In this document: positions 60,763 to 64,000 of the stretch, piece after piece
How positions within the stretch are numbered: position 1 is the first letter of the stretch
Layout: each line of letters begins with the position of its first letter
Assembly (NCBI GenBank): GCA_016212665.1
Contig: JACREZ010000044.1
Location: 1 to 64,000, forward strand
Origin: Ignavibacteriota bacterium
Lineage (GTDB): Bacteria > Bacteroidota > Ignavibacteria > UBA10030 > SZUA-254
DNA: 64,000 bases
Direction: 5' to 3'
Program-made: the position numbers and the translations under genes
The notes under the pieces: model-generated
Told to the model about the DNA's origin: nothing
Databases searched by the model: none
Seen by the model: only the letters and a program-made list of their open reading frames with translations

Positions 60763-62109
60763 TTATGATTCCTTTCCTTTGTTGAATGCCAACGCATCGG
60801 GACCCGCGTTGATTTTTTTAATCACTAACAATACAAACAACACTCCCAGTACAAAATACATCCCAAGAAATCCAAGCAGGGTGAACAATCCGTTACCGGC
60901 AGAAACCATCGTTGAAGTTCCATCTACTGTGCGAAGCAGACCATACACAAGCCACGGTTGGCGACCAAGTTCCGCGGTCATCCATCCGGCTGTGTTGCAA
61001 ATGTACGGAAAAGGAAAACTAACAAACAGAATCCACAACACCCATCGCTGCTCAAACAATTTCTTTTTCCAAAGCAGAAATGTTGAAAGCGCCATGATTG
61101 CAATGAAGATTGTTCCCAATCCGACCATGATATGATAACTATAATAAAGGAGCGGGATGTTCGTGGGCCACTGGTCTTTCGGGAACGAATCGAGACCTCG
61201 CACTTCCGCGTTCCATCGGTAGTAGGTCAGGAAACTGAGCATCTTCGGAACATACAATGGATTATCCATCTTCATTTTTTCCATGTCGGGCTGACCGAGA
61301 ATCATCAACTCGGCGCCTTCTTTCGTTTCAAACAATCCTTCCATCGCGGCAAGTGTTACCGGCTGATGTTGTGCCACGTACATTCCTTGCCTGTCGCCGC
61401 TTGGGAATAATTCAAACACGCTGGCTATAATTCCGGTGACGACCCCGATACGGATAAACATTTTTCCGAAGTCATGGTCTCTTCGTGCAAGAAGATAGAA
61501 CGCCCCGACAGAAGCCATGACGAACGAAGCCGTAACAACAGAGCCGCCCATCGTGTGAAGATATTGCCAGAACGCCCACGGATTGAAAATCAATCCCCAG
61601 AAATCATTCACATGCACGGAGCCATCGGTGGCGATAGAGTAGGCGACCGGATGTTGCATCCATGCGTTCGTTGCAACAATCAAATAACCGGAAATCCATG
61701 AGCCGAGCCAAACGGCAATTGCCGTTAGGAAATGTCCTTTCTGTCCAAGCTTCTTTTCACCGTAGAGAAACAAGCCGAGGAAGGCAGATTCAAGAAAAAA
61801 TGCAAACACACCTTCCATCGCGAGTGTTTGTCCGATAACGCCGCCGGCAAAGGTGGAGAAGCGCGCCCAGTTCGTTCCGAATTGAAACTCCATCGGGATG
61901 CCTGTGACGACTCCCATCGCAAAGTTGATGGCGAAAATTTTCGCCCAGAATCGCGCGGCAATATTGTATGATTCTTTTTTCTTTTTGATTGCCAACCATT
62001 TGAGAATGACAATCAACAGTCCGAGTCCCATCGTGAGTTGCGGGAACAGGTAATGATATGAAATCGTGAAGGCGAATTGAAGGCGGTGGATTAGAAGTGC
62101 ATCATCCAT
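60763..62109 (-). CDS. cydA: cytochrome bd oxidase subunit I
   Basis: The haem b558/b595/d subunit oxidises quinol and reduces oxygen without pumping protons. At 448 residues it has a short Q-loop. Visible are HRLQFAFTISYHYLFPQ, the N-terminal haem-ligand region, GVVTGIPMEFQFG, and GRQPWLVYGLLRT near the C terminus. It works with cydB 2 nt downstream. High oxygen affinity would suit a facultative anaerobe. Confidence 0.95.
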   Translation of the reverse strand: MDDALLIHRLQFAFTISYHYLFPQLTMGLGLLIVILKWLAIKKKKESYNIAARFWAKIFAINFAMGVVTGIPMEFQFGTNWARFSTFAGGVIGQTLAMEGVFAFFLESAFLGLFLYGEKKLGQKGHFLTAIAVWLGSWISGYLIVATNAWMQHPVAYSIATDGSVHVNDFWGLIFNPWAFWQYLHTMGGSVVTASFVMASVGAFYLLARRDHDFGKMFIRIGVVTGIIASVFELFPSGDRQGMYVAQHQPVTLAAMEGLFETKEGAELMILGQPDMEKMKMDNPLYVPKMLSFLTYYRWNAEVRGLDSFPKDQWPTNIPLLYYSYHIMVGLGTIFIAIMALSTFLLWKKKLFEQRWVLWILFVSFPFPYICNTAGWMTAELGRQPWLVYGLLRTVDGTSTMVSAGNGLFTLLGFLGMYFVLGVLFVLLVIKKINAGPDALAFNKGKES

Positions 62110-62260
62110 AAAGGAAGTTTAAAGTAAAAAGTTACAAATGTTAACATGAGTGCGGGTGAAATATAGTCAAACAGATGAAAAGGGGAAAGAATCGCTTGTT
62201 CAGAAATCAAGGATGAAATGAGTATATTTGTGCCCGAAATATTTCTCGAAAGCAAATCAA

Positions 62261-63916
62261 ATGAAACAGTTCAACTTCTCTCTATTTATTATCCTCCTTT
62301 TTACAGTTACAACCGTGCATGCTCAACATAATTCCATGACACTCAAACAACAAATCGAACGCTTCGCTCCGACGGAGATTAAAGCAGACGTTTCCAAACT
62401 TTCGGATGGAGACAAGCAAGCGCTCTCGAAACTTGTCGAAGCGGCGAAGTTGATGGACTCATTATATTTGCGTCAGGTATGGTCGGGGAATATTGATGTG
62501 TTGAACAAGTTACAACATGACGCTTTACCCGATGGAAAAGAACGGTTGAAATATTTTCTCATCAACATGGGACCTTGGTCGAAGTTAGACCATGACGAGC
62601 CGTTCATCGAAGGCGTTCCTCATCCGAAACCGTCAGGCGCGAATTATTATCCCGAAGACATGACGAAAGAGGAATTCAATCAATGGCTTGCTTCGTTACC
62701 GGAGGATGAACAGAAAAAGGCTACGGGGTTTTTCTATACTATCAGAAGAGATGAAGCCAAGAAATTGAAGTTGGTTCCGTATAACGAGGAGTACAAAACA
62801 TTTCTTGAGCCTGCCGCACAGTTGTTGAATGAAGCATCGGAATTAACGGAGAATCCCTCCCTGAAAAAATTTCTTGCAGCAAGAGCAGAAGCATTTTCGA
62901 GCAACAACTATTATGAAAGCGATGTCGTGTGGATGGATTTGGATTCACCGATAGAACCGACAATTGGTCCGTATGAAGTGTATCTCGATGAGATGTTCAA
63001 TTACAAGGCAGCGTTCGAAGCATTCATCACGCTGAGGAATGATGAGGAGACAAAAAAGTTGGAGAAGTTTTCAGGATACTTGCAGGAGATTGAAAACAAC
63101 CTGCCTATTGATGAGAAATATCGCAATCCTAAGTTAGGTGCATCGTCGCCGATTCGTGTTGTTGATTTAGTGGTTACCGGAGGCGAGTCGCGTGCCGGAG
63201 TGCAAACCGCCGCGTTCAATCTTCCGAATGATGAACAGGTAACCAAAGAGAAAGGAAGCAAGCGCGTCATGTTGAAGAATGTTCAGCAGGCAAAATTCGA
63301 TAAAGCGCTCGTTCCGATTTCAAAAGTAGCTGTTGACGAGAAACAGTTAGACAACATTTCGTTCGAGCCATTCTTCACACATATTCTTGCACACGAATTG
63401 ATGCACGGACTCGGACCTCATTCAATCACCGTTGATGGAAAAGAAACAACGGTACGACAGGCGATGAAAGAATTAAGTTCTGCACTTGAAGAAGCGAAAG
63501 CGGATATTTCCGGTTTGTTCTGTCTTCAGTATTTGATTGACAAAGGCTTGCTTGAAAAATCATTTGAAGAACAAATGTATGTGACGTATCTTGCCGGCGT
63601 TTTTCGTTCGGTACGATTTGGTATCAAGGAAGCGCATGGACGGGGGATGGCGTTGCAATTTAATTACCTGATTGATGAAGGAGCAGTCAGTTACAATCCT
63701 TCGACTCAGAAGTTTTCGGTTGACGGAGAGAAGATGAAGAAAGCATCAACGAAGTTAACGGGCGAGATTATGACCATTCAGGCAGAAGGAAATTATCAGA
63801 AAGCAAAACAATTGCTCGACAAGTATGCTGTCATTCGTCCCGAAATGCAAGCGGTGCTTGATAAACTTACCGATGTCCCTGTTGATATTGCACCGAGTTA
63901 TCCAAGCGCGAGGTAG
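62261..63916 (+). CDS. peptidase family M49 (dipeptidyl-peptidase III-like) with signal peptide
   Basis: This 551-residue metallopeptidase has a signal peptide (1-21, VHAQ) and zinc motif HELMH (H378, E379, H382) followed by EEAKAD (E410/E411). These correspond to HEXXGH and EECRAE of dipeptidyl peptidase III, but the first motif is a pentapeptide. It would be exported. A TATATTTG (62223-62230) about 31 nt upstream matches the -7 promoter element. I use the ATG at 62261; the frame continues to a TTG. Confidence 0.85.
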   Translation: MKQFNFSLFIILLFTVTTVHAQHNSMTLKQQIERFAPTEIKADVSKLSDGDKQALSKLVEAAKLMDSLYLRQVWSGNIDVLNKLQHDALPDGKERLKYFLINMGPWSKLDHDEPFIEGVPHPKPSGANYYPEDMTKEEFNQWLASLPEDEQKKATGFFYTIRRDEAKKLKLVPYNEEYKTFLEPAAQLLNEASELTENPSLKKFLAARAEAFSSNNYYESDVVWMDLDSPIEPTIGPYEVYLDEMFNYKAAFEAFITLRNDEETKKLEKFSGYLQEIENNLPIDEKYRNPKLGASSPIRVVDLVVTGGESRAGVQTAAFNLPNDEQVTKEKGSKRVMLKNVQQAKFDKALVPISKVAVDEKQLDNISFEPFFTHILAHELMHGLGPHSITVDGKETTVRQAMKELSSALEEAKADISGLFCLQYLIDKGLLEKSFEEQMYVTYLAGVFRSVRFGIKEAHGRGMALQFNYLIDEGAVSYNPSTQKFSVDGEKMKKASTKLTGEIMTIQAEGNYQKAKQLLDKYAVIRPEMQAVLDKLTDVPVDIAPSYPSAR

Positions 63917-63960
63917 GTATATGAATTGTCATATCGAGTATCCCGCTCAAGGAGCAGATG

Positions 63961-64000
63961 ATGAGACAGTTTCTTTTCCCGGACACAGAACTGAACAGTG
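63961..64000 (+). CDS. start of an unidentified gene (partial)
   Basis: ATGATG at 63958-63963, preceded by AAGGAG (63949), opens a frame reading MRQFLFPDTELNS to the window edge. The good SD makes it a likely gene; either ATG may be used. There is too little sequence to name it. Confidence 0.55.
   Translation, partial: MRQFLFPDTELNS

Overview
The window looks like a chromosomal segment of a bacterium from the Bacteroidota/Ignavibacteriota (Chlorobi-group) neighbourhood. The main evidence is a set of very large secreted proteins ending in the YPNPFNPTT...GQEVATL...KKMLLLR tail typical of type IX secretion (T9SS) cargo in that lineage, plus promoter candidates of the Bacteroidota TTTG / TAnnTTTG type. 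Genes are of mixed strand, densely packed and often joined by 4-nt ATGA overlaps. No rRNA, tRNA, transposase, phage structural gene or CRISPR array was seen.

Layout. 0-4 kb: end of a T9SS cargo gene, rlmN, adk, a glycerophosphodiesterase and an outer-membrane barrel protein. 4-6.2 kb: an odd coiled-coil protein ending in a response-regulator receiver domain. 6.3-11.7 kb (minus): a DUF6580-like membrane protein, rlmB, then a tight chain of hisS, an unknown gene, lgt, a glutaredoxin-like gene and a 57-aa membrane protein; ptsN lies just upstream of hisS. 11.9-17.1 kb (minus): a cystathionine gamma-lyase/synthase and a cystathionine beta-synthase, separated by an AT-rich gene for a SIR2-like NADase domain fused to a histidine kinase and a receiver domain. 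This is the most unusual gene of the window and a candidate undescribed signalling or defence protein.

17-25 kb: larB, plsY, a split transketolase with a DUF4258/DUF2283 toxin-antitoxin-like pair between its halves, a DegS/DegQ-type protease, and a purB-hicB-hicA-outer-membrane-protein chain of 4-nt overlaps. 25-37 kb: probable lysine catabolism (lysine 6-aminotransferase, two aldehyde dehydrogenases, a Rossmann-fold protein of unknown substrate), interspersed with a surface subtilase, a MazEF-like pair, lipoproteins and a second HicBA pair.

38-47 kb: two giant T9SS cargo proteins in one operon that share an unnamed module of about 300-330 residues before the sorting tail, then citrate synthase. 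47-54 kb (minus): an operon for a group-3b-type soluble NAD(P)-linked [NiFe] hydrogenase (beta, gamma, delta, alpha subunits) with a cyclic-nucleotide-binding protein, a maturation protease, a DUF6448 protein and, as first gene, a lipoprotein rubrerythrin lacking two usual diiron ligands. 54-58 kb: two secreted lipoprotein proteases and a small lipoprotein resembling the propeptide of one of them. 58-64 kb: a fused MFS/spermidine-synthase-like protein, cydAB, and an M49-family metallopeptidase with a pentapeptide HEXXH motif.

The genes suggest a facultatively anaerobic heterotroph with bd oxidase, soluble hydrogenase, amino-acid catabolism and many exported peptidases. The window also holds families of intergenic short tandem repeats (7-8 nt units), several hairpin or palindromic elements, and four toxin-antitoxin-type pairs between housekeeping genes.
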